64,000 nt of DNA from contig JALGQZ010000009.1 of assembly GCA_023105745.1 (NCBI GenBank), positions 18,214,564 to 18,278,563 on the forward strand, given 5' to 3'. This DNA is from Austropuccinia psidii (lineage: Eukaryota; Basidiomycota; Pucciniomycetes; Pucciniales; Sphaerophragmiaceae). Position 1 is the stretch's first letter. Each line of letters starts with the position of its first letter. This document shows, piece by piece, positions 34,157 to 47,099 of the stretch. A model generated the notes under the pieces. The model was not told the origin of the DNA. It saw only the letters and a program-made list of their open reading frames with translations, and ran no database searches. Both the position numbers and the translations under genes were made by a program.

Positions 34157-35974
34157 TGTAAAGTGTGGATATGAAACTTTTATTCAAAATCAAGTACTTC
34201 TCCTGTCCTCAAAAGTTGTATAAGGTAAAAATTTGATTAATGATAGTATGAAATAGTGTTTTTGAGAGAAAACATGCCAAATTGATTGTTTTTAGCTTTA
34301 TAAGTATAAAAAAGTAATATTATAAAGATTTAGTGTTTTACCAACAATTAAAATTTATCCAAAAATACTCTACAAGAGATATTTAAGGTTACAGAAGAAA
34401 TTTCTTCAAGAGAAATTTCAATTGGAATTAATTGAGAAAAGGACTGCAAGAAATTAACCAAATAATAAGATCTTTTAAAAAGATTACTAAAGAGAAAACA
34501 CACCCAAAAGTGACCAGAGTGAATATGGAAACAAAGTGACAAAGCTTACAGCAATGAAAGATGCTTTAATTCACTTATTGGGTGGTTCAGGGGTAAAAAT
34601 GATTATAAGAGTTACAAACAATGATTATAACAATTTTTTCACATGGTTAAAAGATTAAAATTATTAAAAAAAGGTGGCTTGAATATCTCATTGATTGTCT
34701 TAACAGTGTTTAAACTAATTATAAAAGGAAAAGATTCTAACTTGAAGAGAAAAGTGGGGCAAAGAAGACATTCTTTTATAGCCATCAATTTTCTTACTCC
34801 AAAAGTAAAGTTTACTCTTTTAAGTCCTGAAAAACACTCAGAAAACACAAAAGCCAATTATGGCATCATTAAACCCTGGCTTAGACCAAAAAAGGGCTGG
34901 TTTTAGCCATTTTTATCTATGTTTAACCATCTTAGATCGTTAAATCAACCATTACTATAGTAATACCTGGTATAGAGCCTTCAAAACACGTCATAATGTG
35001 TTTAAGAGACATAGAAACCAGTTAAAACTGTTTGTAATAAGAGGTTTTTAACTTAAGGGTAGTTTTACCCTTGTGGAAACGGTTAAAACTGCCCTGGTTG
35101 GTATCAAAACCTCATCATCAATTGAGTCACAGACCCAGTGGCTTAGCTCCAGGCCAAAAGTGATCAAATATTGCATTTATTTTGATGTCTCATGCCTTTC
35201 AGAAAGGATTTTGGGGGCTGGCTCCCCCTTAGAGCTAGAGTTGCTTTCCCCCCCAATTAATCTTTCCAATTTATTTTTCCGGTGATTCCTCATCATTTAT
35301 TATACTTGTAATTTACATATGTAATTCAATTGAGTTTTGAAATACACTTACTGTAATAATTGACACCTCATATGTAAATTAAAGTTCACTTATTTAATAC
35401 ATGTGCACATTTTGACATTTCAATTGAAAATACTTCAATTCCTCATGACTTCTAAACTATGCACAACACCTCAATTTTAACACAAAAATTGATGATTAAA
35501 ACCACATGTGAGGTGAAGTAAAGGTTTGGGGATTTTCAACTTTTGTACAGAAAATGCTAAAAAACTTAATTTAAGCAAATTTAGAGTTGAGTTACATAAA
35601 TCTTACCCAGAGGTGACCCCACCTTGTTTTTTATGAGGAGTACAATTGTAAAACAATTTTCATATGTTTATTTGTAGGAGAAAAGTTTATGATAATTTTT
35701 ATTTAACTGTTTTCCACAAATATTTTAATTTTGATATTTTTGTTGAAAATTCATTTTTACTCAATTTTTACAAGTAAAAATGTGTTTTCACAAATTCAAA
35801 ATTTGATGTAATTTTATTTTTGAATTAAAATTAAAGTTTCATTTTTATATATAAATTTATATTTATATCTTATTTTTATCTTCATAATAAGAATAAATTT
35901 ATTTTATTTACATTTATATCTTATTTCATTATTTGTGGTCTTTTGGCTATATGAAAATACCTCTAAGGCTCACA
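34157..35974 (-). repeat. 5' LTR of element 3
   Basis: 1,818 bp. Left end TGTAAAG directly follows the PBS remnant TTTGGGGGCC (minus strand); right end is GGCTCACA. Contains no ORF I would call. Confidence 0.82.
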
Positions 35975-36505
35975 ATTACGGTGAGTGATAATACATGATT
36001 GATTTTAAGCTTAATCTTTAATCATTGTTAATTTTTTATTTATAAAAACTACAGTCATTCAGAGAGTGAATTCTGATAGCTTAGCATGCCATTACCAGAC
36101 TGTCAAGAGCGTTTCATTACATCATATAAAGTCTATTTTTGATGATTTTTCTTGTAATGCCTCTTTTATGTCAAAATTTCATCTTTTGAACTTCAAACCA
36201 TGAGTTCAAGAGGTTATACCTTGAATATAATAAGAAAAATTGCATGTTTCTTTATGTATAAACTATTATAATCTGAAGGTCCACGTTTTTTGAAGTTTGG
36301 ACCACTTTCACAACAAAGTGGTTAACAGCTGTAACAGTATTTTTCAATAGAACCTAACAGGTTATAACTTTATTTATAGATTGTGAAATGAATCTTATAT
36401 CTGTATTCTTACAGTAATTGAGTGGTACCTTTGATTTTGGTTCAACTCTCTATCATGTATTTTTCAGGAGATTTAAGCTAAAAACCATCAATATATGTAT
36501 CACCA
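35975..36505 (-). repeat. LTR relic related to the element 6 LTR
   Basis: Diverged reverse-complement match to part of 38900-39420: shared landmarks are GTGAGTGAT, CATTCAGAGAGTGAATTC, the CAACAAAGTGG block and a TTTTTCAGGAGAT block. It is truncated on the left by the LTR of element 3. Confidence 0.65.
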
Positions 36506-37469
36506 CCATGTCAAGCACCCTCTTGGCCCTGTTTATAAAATATAAATTCCATATCCATCATCCTTGGAAAAATTGGCAATTTCATATTTCCTCCCCTTTT
36601 ATGGACAACATGGACCCTTGCTGGCAATTCTTTGTTGTCGGGCAATTTTTGGTTACTTTTACTAAACAGGGAAAATACAGCGCAAAAGCCTGGATTTGGC
36701 TTTTTAAGGTTTAAATACAGCTTTGGTCACTTTGGTTCATACAGGCTTTTTATTCCATTTTCCAACATTATATGGGAATATATGCCAAAATGGCCATATT
36801 AGTCCATTTGGGGCTTAACTTCCAGATTTGCACATGTTTGTGCACTTTTTGCAAATATAGTTTTAGACCTGTATAAGGCTGATTTGGCCAAAACACTCAA
36901 AACCACTTTGAGACCCCTGAAGCCACGCTAAACCAAAACTTCATGCATGCCCCTCCTAGCATTTTTTTAAATAACCTTTTTGACTTTTGCCCTCCAATAA
37001 CCAACAGTGCCATGAATGGTGTTATACACCATTATGCATCTTTTTTCACAACCAATTCAATGGCACCAATTTCAATGGGTTCTTTCAATATTCCAACAAG
37101 TCATCAAGGAATCAGGTAATCCAGAGGATTCATCAAGGGTCAAGGACAAGTGTTAATCTCAAATACCAATGATGCCTCAAGCAGTCATTGGCCATTATCA
37201 TTCACAGTATTCCCGTGGGGGAATACTGCCAGTCCATTCTCAAGGGATACTCAAGAGGCAGTTTAAAAACAATTCTCCAAGTGTCAATGCTTCATCAATC
37301 CACCTTGGAAACCAAATTCATTCAATACAGTTTGGATTCATCAAGACCTTTATTTTCAATCATACACCATGAGAAGATCACTTAACCAAGTTCAAATCTC
37401 ATTTTTTCAAGGTATAAATTCCATCAGACAATAAATACAGCTTCCAGGATTCAATAAATATCAGCAGTC
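36506..37469 (+). other. Unassigned AT-rich sequence
   Basis: No ORF with recognisable content and no clear repeat boundary. Probably decayed LTR or leader sequence of the second gypsy lineage. Confidence 0.4.
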
Positions 37470-37855
37470 AGCCTCAAGGAGTCAAGCTCTCAACCTTTCA
37501 CATATACCAGCCTCCTTTGACCCTGGGGGATTACCCCCAGTTAATTAATATATTTTGCTCCTATTTTATCATTATTTATGTTTTCATTTTTTAAGTGAAT
37601 ACTGATATTATCAAGTCAGTTATTTAGCACCTCTTCTTTTCTTTCTTTTTCTGTCAGTGGATATTGTTGGTAATATCCTTTACTGATTCCATTGCTAATT
37701 CTGGAAGGTTAAAACAGTGATTAAGGACTTACTTGGTCAGCTCTTTGGCCATTTGGCTTTCTATTCTCTTATTGCATCTCATCTTGTTCTTGCATATTTC
37801 TTAGAGAAATTTACTATTCTTTTATTTCATCTTCTTCAATATTTCGATTCAATCA
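37470..37855 (+). repeat. LTR-like segment related to 50150-50560 (inverted)
   Basis: Shared order with the reverse complement of 50150-50560: CACATATACCAGCC, then a G/C-rich step, AGTTAATTA, a TCTGTCAG/TCTGACAG step and a GGTTAAAACAGTG/GGTTGAAACAGTG step. The ends are unclear. It stops just before RT-coding sequence at 37860. Confidence 0.5.
37523..37540 (+). other. GC hairpin in the LTR-like segment
   Basis: CTGGGGG-ATTA-CCCCCAG, a perfect 7-bp stem in otherwise AT-rich DNA; could act on RNA 3' end formation. Confidence 0.5.
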
Positions 37856-37859
37856 AATT

Positions 37860-38439
37860 CTAAACTGGCCACTTCCAAGAACCCTCAAGGATCTTCAATC
37901 ATTTCTTGGCTTTGCCAATTTTTACTGCCATTTCATGAAGAATCATTCCAAGAAAATCAGTATGCTCACCAATTTTCCAAAGAAAAATTCCAGTTTTCCC
38001 CTCAATGAGGAAGCTCTTAGACATTTAATTAACTCAAAGAGGCTTTCACCCCTTCTCCAATCATTTCTCACTTTAATCCTTCTTTACCCACCATTGTAGA
38101 GACTGATGCATTTGATTATGCCTTGGGTTCTGTACTGAGTCAGTTTTCTGACTCAGGAAAACATCCTATTGAATTTGATAGCCACAAGGTTCTTCCCAAA
38201 TAGCTCATTGATGACACTCATGACAAGTAATTCCTTGGAATAGTGTGGGCTCTCAAGCACTGGAGATCTTTTTTCTCTCTCTTTCTTCCTCTTTTAAATC
38301 TCTCACCAATCATTGCTCACTTCAATATTTCATTTCTACCAAGATTCTCACTTGCCATCAAGCCCACTGGTCTGAATTCCTATCTGAAATTCATTTCTCA
38401 ATCACTTACTGACTTGGCTAATTGGCAACCCTTCTAGAT
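37860..38439 (+). pseudogene. RT connection and RNase H of a second gypsy lineage, left half
   Basis: Reads [20 protein letters not shown] and [16 protein letters not shown], then an RNase H with ETDAFDYALGSVLSQ (38100) and the WSEFLSEIHFSITY block near 38380, with several stops and indels. This is a standard gypsy pol unlike elements 1-7 and close to 62812-64000. It ends at TAGAT (38435-38439), the target duplication of element 6, and resumes at 49126. Confidence 0.82.
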
Positions 38440-40452
38440 TGTGAGCCTTTGAGATATGACCACATACACAATAAGGTCACAAAAAAGACTCATAATAATT
38501 ATACCTTTAATATAATTATATTAAAATTACTTAGAATAATTATACATTAAAAATAATTACTTAAATATACAAAAAATACCATAAATTGGTACAAAAATTG
38601 GTTTAACTTAAAAACCAATGAATCAACCTGTAAAGTAAATTATACCATTGGATTCCCCATGGTAAAATACACATATACCATTTTTATGGCATATCTGTGA
38701 TGTCAATATTTAATGAATTATAAGGTATAATACCTTAAAAAACAATAAAACCTTATTTATCTCAAGAACTAATGAGACAACATGTGAAATGAACTGTACC
38801 AGTGGATTTCCCACAAAAATCCACACATAAAACAATTAATAAGCTAATTTCCAAAGTTAATACTTAAGGAATTAACCTGAATATATGCACTTTTTTGGTC
38901 AACGCATATATTCAAGGACCATAGCTAATATCTCCTAAACTATACATGATAGAATGATGAACCAAAAATAAACTTACCACGTAGTTACTGTAAGAACACA
39001 GATATGAACTTTATTTTACAAATTATAAACAAGGTTAAAACCTATGATGAAATATTGATAAAAATCAACAGAGCTGTTGACCACTTTGTTGTGAAAGTGT
39101 TCCAAACTTAAAAAGAAGTATACAGTTGGATTCTACTAGTTCATTCGTGAAGAATGATGTAATTTTTATTATTAAATTCAGGGTATAACCCCCTGAAATC
39201 AAGGTTTGAAGTTTAAAATATTGAATTTCGACAGAAAAGATGAGTTACAAGAAAAATCATCAAAATTAGAGTTTTGATGATGTAATGAAAATCTCTTGGC
39301 AGCATAATGAGGTTATGCCAGGCTATCAGAACTCACTCTCTGAATTTCTGTAGCGGGTAAATCTTCAAAGTTATTGAGGATCAAAGTTTGAGCTTAATTT
39401 GAGCAGTTATGATCACTCACAGTAACCTTAATTTAAGTTTAACAGTCTTAAGAGTGATAAAATTGGTGAATACTATTAGTTTATAATTAAAACTAAGAAA
39501 CTCCACAAAATTTGGGGTTCTGCCAAGCCTCTGATGTCATTAAACTTAGAGTTATAGTGATAACTCTAAATAATGGTGTAATAATGATGTAATATGGTTT
39601 GATAATGATGTAATCATCTCCAAACCTTAAAATATTGATCAATTCCAGTGGGTATGATCAGTACACGTCTACTAGAAGTCTGTTGGACTCTAGGAGGGAG
39701 TTCTTTACTATAAATAGAGCTCTTTTTACTCTATTTTCCCCTCAGACGCATCAAAAACATTCAATCAATTAAATCAAAGGTAATTTCTTTATTCTTTATA
39801 TATAAAACTATTATATTATTAAATACCAAAGACCACCTTGTTTTAATCATCTATTTTGACGTGATTAAATCATTTATTTAATTGTTTTTGCTAAAAATCT
39901 CTTTAAAAACTCATTTCCACGTAAAAATCCAGAATAATTTGTAATTTTCTTTATTTATTTTTATTGTAAATACCATTTGAAAAAGTTGTATTTATATTTT
40001 TTGGCGTAAAATATTTCAAAATTATTATATTAAGTGTTAAAGGTAGGTTATTTTCTCTTATTATAATAATTTCTCTATTATTACTCTCTTAATAATTCTT
40101 TAATTAATATAAATAGTATTTATATTAATTCATAACTTTAATATTAGTAATATTATTGTTATTAATTGTTTCTTATTAATAAAAAGCAATTTTTTACGCC
40201 TTTATTATTTGTTGGTAACAATAATAAAGAGCTTTTTAAATATATTAATTATTTTATATTAATATATTTACTTATTATATTATATTTTCATAATATAAAT
40301 TATATTATTATATTTATTTAATAATATGATTATTTTACGCCATAATAATTATTATATTTTTAATCTTATTTATTCAATTCATTAGGACATTCAGAGTACA
40401 ATAAGTAATAAATTAGTAATTTTTACTTATTGTTTCATAGTCAAACCTTACA
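38440..40452 (+). repeat. 5' LTR of element 6
   Basis: 2,013 bp, TGTGAGCC...CTTACA, with TATA box at 39709. The 3' third is extremely AT-rich. Confidence 0.93.
39709..39717 (+). promoter_or_regulatory. TATA box in 5' LTR of element 6
   Basis: TATAAATAG after a less AT-rich block (GTTGGACTCTAGGAGG) and followed by pyrimidine-rich CTCTATTTTCCCC, a likely start region. A donor-like CAAAG|GTAATT follows about 60 nt downstream. Conserved in the 3' LTR at 48370. Confidence 0.6.
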
Positions 40453-40454
40453 TT

Positions 40455-40470
40455 TGGGGGCCTGGCCGTG
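40455..40470 (+). other. Primer-binding-site box of element 6
   Basis: TGGGGGCCTGGCCGTG, two bases after the LTR; identical to elements 1 and 4. Confidence 0.75.
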
Positions 40471-40956
40471 ATATTTACTTGAAAGACCTTTAAAAAGATT
40501 CTAATTGGGTTTATCCAATAATAAATTATATTTATAATAATAAAATTATATAATAATTTTATATTTTATTTATTTTAAAAGCTATTGAGGCACATGGAAA
40601 GCAATTGTACTGTCTTACATGTGGTTTTTTCACATCCTTAGACTTGCAAGAACTGTCTTTGAGTGACTCTAGTGATTAAAAAAGATAATTTATAAATTAA
40701 AAATAATTTTTTATAATTTAATTTTGTAAAAGAATCATATTCATTTTTTATTTTATTCTTTAAAAATAAAAATATAAAAAATATTAAAAAATATTAAAAA
40801 ACCAATAAAAAAAAGTTATTTTTTTATTTTTATTCATTTCTTTATTCATTTCAAGTTTTTAAAGATATAAAAGCAATTTCTATGTGGAAAATTGCCATAT
40901 CTTGCCAAAAAATAACACTTCTTATAAAAAGACTTATATTTATTTGTCTTTTTGAG

Positions 40957-41875
40957 TGTTTGAAGATAACCCAACAGAAGACAACCAAACTACTGTTGAG
41001 AGATTGGTGGAAGAAACTTGTCAAAGTTCTCCAACACCAGTTATCACCAAAAGAAAGAAAGCTAAGAAATTAGACTTTCCAGGACCCACCATTCAAGACT
41101 CTGAAGGTGAGCACCTCTTTTATAATTGCCATAAAAAGAATTTTTATCCTAAAATACTTTTATTTCTTATTTTCTTAAATTATGACTACCAGAAGAGGTT
41201 CCCAATACTCCATCCAATCAGATGGAGCTGAACTCAGAGGTAGAACTGATCCCTCAAAAGGGAAAAGAAAGGGCAATATCCCCAGTGGAACAGAATCCAC
41301 ACAAGGAAGTGCCTTATCCCAAAGGCAAGTCCCAGAAATGCCCATGATATCTGAACCTGAATTGGAGCCAAGTATGAGTAACTCAAATAGGTACAAATCA
41401 CATTCAGAGGGCTCAAATAGACATCTACATGAGCCAGTACAAGCAGTATTACACAGTGTACAAGGACAAAGATTGGGAAATGCTGCCTCAAATACACCAA
41501 GGAGTGATGAACTCCTGGCACATCCTGAAAAAGTTCCTCAAAGAGGAGGAGATAGTGAAATACTACAATGGATGGAATCCACTGTCATCCAAACCTCAAA
41601 TCAAAAAAATCAAGGATTACCACGCCAAAAAGAGGGAGGCAACCAAGGAAGAAGCCCCAGTAGCTTCTACCAGCAAGCCCCAAGCCAGCCCACTTCCCCA
41701 AGAAGGGAAGAAGAACAAGAAAAAGCATTGGAGGAAACCATATTCCCCAAGCTACAGGATACCAAGAATCCAAAAGGATGCCATGGACAATGTTTTCAAC
41801 ATGGCCAGAACCTTGATGGAATTCAAGGACAAGGAAGAGCAAAGAATGAGAAAACCTCATTTCCCAAATAAATAA
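40957..41875 (+). CDS. Spliced overlapping ORF of element 6 (+1 frame to Gag-Pol), function unknown
   Basis: Proposed exons 40957-41106, 41193-41324 (132 nt, the same length as in element 4) and 41391-41875; with a preceding base they total 256 codons with the stop. Acidic first exon (EDNPTEDNQ), then [13 protein letters not shown], then [26 protein letters not shown], a Lys-rich stretch and [10 protein letters not shown]...[11 protein letters not shown]...FPNK. The second intron has a GC donor (G|GCAAGT). The upstream exon supplying the first base is not found: the best LTR donor would give G|TG rather than ATG. An internal ATG at 41429 could start a 148-aa form. No known domain. Confidence 0.58.
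41107..41192 (+). promoter_or_regulatory. Retainable intron containing the Gag-Pol ATG (element 6)
   Basis: 86 nt, donor G|GTGAGC, acceptor ACCAG|AA, phase 1. Gag-Pol ATG at 41182-41184 lies 8 nt before its end. Confidence 0.58.
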
Positions 41876-44800
41876 CCTTGTCCAAAGATGTTGTAAATAC
41901 TTTAACAGAAATTAAGAATAGTATATTACCTCTAAAAGAAATTAAAGATAGTTTATTATCACTACAAGAAATAAATAACAATTTATCTTCTTTAACAAAA
42001 ATTGTTGTGCAAAACAAGAAAGAAATTGACAACATTAAGTTTATTGTTGAAAATAATAAACCAAAGAATTTAATTGACAATATTCAAAAATTAATACAAG
42101 GACAACAAGAATTGTATAAATACATAAAAGATATCAAAGACAAGACTTTGACAATCAATTATGATGTGAGTATTGACAATCTTACAGAAAAATTAAATAA
42201 ATTAAGTATTTCTGTAGAAAAATTTGAAGAAAAGACTTCATCACACCAAAAATTACTTTTGGACCATGTGGAAAAAAGTGATGAAGCAAGAATGCATCTG
42301 AAAGATGATATTCAGAGTGAAATAAGGCTTATTACTGAAAAAATGGATAAAATTAATGAGGCTAATTTAAATATGCCAAAGTTATCAACACCATTTTCTC
42401 ATATAAGAAGCCCTGTTAAAACAAAAGAGGAATTGTCAAATCCTTTCATAACAGACTTGAGTCATCAAGATAATAACCAAGTCTTAATGAAGGAAGCACC
42501 TCAATTGAAGGAATGGCCAACATTCACAGGAGAAGGTGAATATGACCACATGTCATTTATTGAAACAATTGACATGTTACAAGAAGACTGTGCCATACCA
42601 GATGAATTGATCACTGCAAGATTACATTCATTGTTTGAGAAATCTGCAAAAAGATGGTATTATGGCATAAGACAAACAAATGGTAAAAATATGTGGTCTT
42701 GGTGGAAACAAGAAATAATCACCAAGTGGGCAAATGATGCCTGGAGGTATAAGATAGAAAATGCATTTGAAAACTTTTTCTTTGACCCAGAAAAAAACAA
42801 ACCTTTAACTTGGTTCTTGAAACAAGTTGAAAGGCTTAATGCACCGTACCCAGAAATGTCACAAAAGATGGTGCACATGAAAATACTTAAAAAATGTGGA
42901 GGGGAACTAGAACATGCCCTAAGAAGCAGGTGTATAGAACCATGCTCCACAGAAGAGTATATAAATGCACTAGAATATATAGTGACAAGAACAAAAATTG
43001 ACAGGACTTGGAAAAAATTGGACATTAAAAGCCCAAATAAACCATTTATCAAAAAAGATAAATCAAAAGAATCCTTTAAGCCCAATACATCCAACAATAA
43101 TGAGCAAAGAAAATGCCATAAATGTGGAGGTATTGGACACTTAGCCAATAATTGCCTTAAAAAAGGAAAGATTAATGAAATTGTGGAAACAGAAAACCAC
43201 AATGACAAAAAAGAGGAATCAGACTCCGAAAAAGAGACAGAAGAGTCAGAAAGCTCTGAAAGGGATGAAATCAATATAATTAATGCACAAATTAATAATA
43301 TTGATATAATTTATGAAGTACTGGATGTTAATTCAAACTTACCACAAGTTGGAACATCTGACACAAACCTGACAAACATACAAGATGCCAAAATGTATAG
43401 AACCAAACCTGCAAGAGGAATGGGATATACAGCTGGAAAATCAAGTATAAGTATTGTTATGGTTGATAACCAAGAAGGAAAAGTTAACTTGGATACAGGA
43501 GCATATTGCACTTGTGTTGGCAAACATTATTTAAAAACCATTGTCCCAAACTGGCAAGAAAAACTTATGCCAATACAAGGTGTCAAATTTAGTAGTGCAA
43601 GTGAGAGCATGAAGCCCCTTGGAATAATTGATTTAACACTAATTTTTCCTCATCACTCACAATGTGTCAGAATTAAAGTAGAGTTTGTAGTAATGGACAA
43701 CTGTACTAGTAATCATTTCATACTTGCGAATGACTACTTATCAATCTATGGTATAGATATCTCCAACCAAAAAGATAGATATTTTACCATAGGAGATAAC
43801 AAAAGACAAAAGGTTGGCTTCTTAAATAACAAAAAACAAATCACAGTTATTAAGAAGGAAGAAAAAATTCCAGAAAAGGAACTTTTTATATCTGAACAAC
43901 TTGAAGAGGCAGAATTCAATCAAGAATTAACAGAAAAAATGAAAGGAAAATTGATTGACCTCTTATTTAAGTATAAAAATGCCTTTGCCACTGACAAAGA
44001 GCCACTAGGTGCCATAATTGGACATGAAGTGGATATAATTCTTAATGTAGAAAAGCCTTACCCACCTTTATTAAGAAGACCTGCTTATCCAGCCAGTCCA
44101 AGGGCTAGAGAAGCCTTAGAAGTGCACATTAAAAAATTAATGGACCTTGGAGTATTAAGAAAGGTTGGACATAATGAACGAGTAGAAGTTACTACACCTG
44201 TCATTATAACTTGGCATAATGGAAAATCAAGGATGGTAGGAGACTTCAGAGCCCTGAACACATATACCATTCCAGACAGATATCCAATACCTAGAATCCA
44301 TGAGACATTGACACAATTGTCACAAGCTAAGTTCATCACAGCCATGGATGCCTTGAAGGGTTTTCATCAGAATTTCTTAACAGACAATGCCAAAAAACTA
44401 CTGAGGATAATAGTCCATTGTGGAATTTTTGCATACTTAAGAATGCCATTTGGCATAAAAAATTCACCTTCCCATTATCAAAGAATGATGAATACCATAT
44501 TTCCTGAAGAATTATCAGAAGTATGGTTAATTATCTATATTGATGATATCATAGTTTGCTCAGAAACTTGGGAAAATCACCTTACAAGACTAGAAAGGGT
44601 ACTACAAAAAATAGTCCAAGTGAATATGAAAATTTCCTTGAAAAAGTGTCATTTTGCATATAGTGGATTAAAAGCACTAGGAAATGTTGTATCTGGACTT
44701 AGTCTAGGCATAGACAGAAATAAAGTAGCAGCAATACTACTTAAACCAATGCCTCAAACCAAAAAAGAAATGCAATCATTTTTAGGATTTGCTGGTTACT

Positions 44801-46980
44801 ATAGACAGCATATAAAGGACTTTGCAAAAATTGCCAAATCCTTATATAAATTATGTGACCAACAAACAGTTTATGAAATGACTGAAGAAAGGGTCAAGGC
44901 ATATGAAGAATTGAAAAATTCACTAACAAATGCCCCATTTCTTCTAATGCCAGATTGGAAACTACCTTTCAAACTATACATTGATGCTTGTGGAGAAGGA
45001 TTAGGTGCTGCACTTCACCAAACACAAATTATCAATGATAAACCAGTGGAAGGACCAATTTGTTTCATTTCAAGGCAAATAAAGCCAACAGAAGCAAGGT
45101 ATGGAGCAAGCCAAATGGAATGCTTATGCCTAGTGTGGGCTTTAGAAAAACTGCATTATTATTTGGATGGCACAGTATTTGATGTAATCACAGACTGTAA
45201 TGCTGTGAAATCACTATTAAATATGAAGACTCCAAATAGACATATGCTGAGATGGCAAATTGCTATCCAAGAATATAGAGGAAATATGACTATTGTACAT
45301 AAATCTGGAAATATTCATAAAAATGCAGATGGTCTTAGCAGATGGGCTTTAGCAAATACCCCTGACAATCCAGCATGGGTACCACAAGAAGAGCACCATA
45401 TAGAAGGAATATGTGTCACAGACATAGGCACAGAATTCTTTAACCAAGTTAAAGAAAGCTATAAGACAGACAGAAATTGCCATATCTTAAGCCAACTTCT
45501 AATGAAAGACTGCAAAGATCCATCACTTTCATCAAAATTAGATGAAACATGGAAAAAGGTATATGATGAAGGAAGATTCCACCTCCTTGATGGAATCCTT
45601 TACCACAGAACAAAACACACATGTGTTATGGCCTTAACAGATAGAACCCTGATAAACACTATTTTACATGAGTGTCATGATAGTGTTGCATCTGGACATC
45701 TCTCAGAAGATAGGACACTAGAGAGGGTGAAAACCTGCTCTTGGTGGCCAAATTGGAAGAAAGATGTTGCAGAGTACTGCCAAACCTGTGACAGATGTCA
45801 AAAAGCCAACAGAGCCACAGGAAAGAAAGTTGGAATGATGATCCAAATCCAAGAACCAAAATCCCCATGGGAAATAGTTCATATGGATTGGGTAACAGCA
45901 CTACCTCCAGGAGGAGACAGGAGCTATAATGCATGTCTAGTGTTAGTTGACAGGTACAGTAAAACTCCCATGTTCTTACCATGTCATAAAGATGACACAG
46001 CTATGGATACAGCCATAATGATATGGAATAAAGTCATTAGCCACACAGGCTTATTCCAAAATATTATAAGTGACAGAGACCCAAAGTTCACTTCAGCATT
46101 ATGGACAAATCTCCATAACTTATTTGGGACAAAGCTATCATTCTCAACAGCTTACCATCCCCAAACTAATGGTTTAGCAGAAAGAATGATACAGACCTTA
46201 GAGGACATGATCAGAAGATTCTGTGCTTATGGGCTAGAATTCAAAGATTCTGATGGTTTTACCCATGATTGGTGTACACTAATACCAGCACTTGAACTGG
46301 CATATAAGACATCAATCCATTCTTCTACTGGCAAAAAGCCAGCAATGCTAGAGAAAGGTTGGAATCCAAGACTTCCTTATGATACCCTCAAAAAGGACTT
46401 AGTGGACATACATCCAACAGCAAGCAGTTTTAAGATAATGCTTGACAAAGCAAGACACCATGCAAACAGATGCATGCAAGACTCTTTCAAATATGCAAAA
46501 GAAAGATGGGATAAAAGTCATAAACCACCTGACTTCAAAATAGGAGATTTGGTATTAGTATCAACTCTTAACTTTAATAACATAAAAGGACCGAAGAAAT
46601 TGAAATATTCCTTTGCAGGACCATTTATGGTAAAAGCACTTCATGGACCCAATGCTGTACAATTGGAACTTACAGGTGATTTAATGAATAAACACCCAAC
46701 TTTCCCTGTAAGTCTTATAAAACCTTACAGCTCAAGTGACAAGGAATTATTTCCACTAAGAAATAAACCCCCACTTGAAATTCCCCCTTTGGAAGAAGGA
46801 GAAGAAAAAAGAATTGTAAAAGTCCTCAAAGAAAGAAGGACAAGGAACAAAAAAGAAAGAGAATACCTTGTAAGGTATAGAAATCCAACTCAAGAAGATG
46901 AATGGCTACTTGAGAAAGATATAACAAATGCTGATAAACTACTGAGGAGGTTTAGACATGAAAGAAAACCTAAAAAATAA
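41182..46980 (+). pseudogene. Gag-Pol of element 6, complete except for one in-frame TAA
   Basis: The frame opens at ATG 41182, meets TAA at 41869-41871, and continues in the same frame to 46980 (1,700 further codons). Residues counted after the stop: coiled coil (1-200), capsid-like [18 protein letters not shown] (~210), knuckle [14 protein letters not shown] (~413), protease LDTGAYCTC (~539), RT YIDD (~887), RNase [11 protein letters not shown], integrase [11 protein letters not shown]...CQTCDRC, DRDPKF and [11 protein letters not shown] (Asn where element 4 has Asp; the catalytic Glu is present), chromodomain [16 protein letters not shown]. Element 4 has CAA at the aligned codon. The TAA is most simply a nonsense mutation; readthrough is possible. 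No ATG lies near the start of the downstream part. Confidence 0.85.
41325..41390 (+). other. Second intron of the spliced ORF (element 6)
   Basis: 66 nt with GC donor (GCAAGT) and acceptor AAATAG|GT, holding an in-frame TGA. Its removal restores the order PKG-TNHIQ, aligned with PQG-LNHFQ in element 4. Confidence 0.5.
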
Positions 46981-47065
46981 CAAAATCAAGCATTATTGAG
47001 CTTCAGGACTGATAAAGTCTAATGAAGAGGTAGGACAGTGGATGATACCCTAATCACACATATCA

Positions 47066-47099
47066 GATTGTGGTACAATCTTTTTTGGTGGTAGGGAAT
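47066..47099 (+). other. Pre-PPT hairpin and polypurine tract of element 6
   Basis: AGATTGT-GGT-ACAATCT (47066-47082), perfect stem; GGTGGTAGGGAA (47088-47099) abuts the LTR. Compensatory change relative to element 4. Confidence 0.72.

Larger units (their letters stand above)
17698..35974 (-). mobile_element. Element 3: oldest minus-strand Ty3/gypsy copy, interrupted twice
   Basis: Own pieces are 34157-35974 (5' LTR), 31314-34156 (leader, overlapping ORF, capsid, knuckle) and 17698-19166 (protease, RT). The gap 19167-31313 is the lone LTR plus element 4, bounded by the duplication GGTTT (19162-19166 and 31309-31313). The 3' half was cut off by element 2. Right of its LTR lies an older LTR relic, so element 3 also landed in a repeat. 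Confidence 0.82.

Noticed and set aside
35280..35974. A/T-rich low-complexity stretches as origins or centromere satellites
   Set aside because: They lie within LTR 34157-35974, and similar tracts occur in every LTR of these families; no tandem array is present.
36418..36714. 98-codon plus-strand ORF as a gene
   Set aside because: It begins inside an antisense LTR relic, and its translation has no recognisable motif or conserved counterpart.
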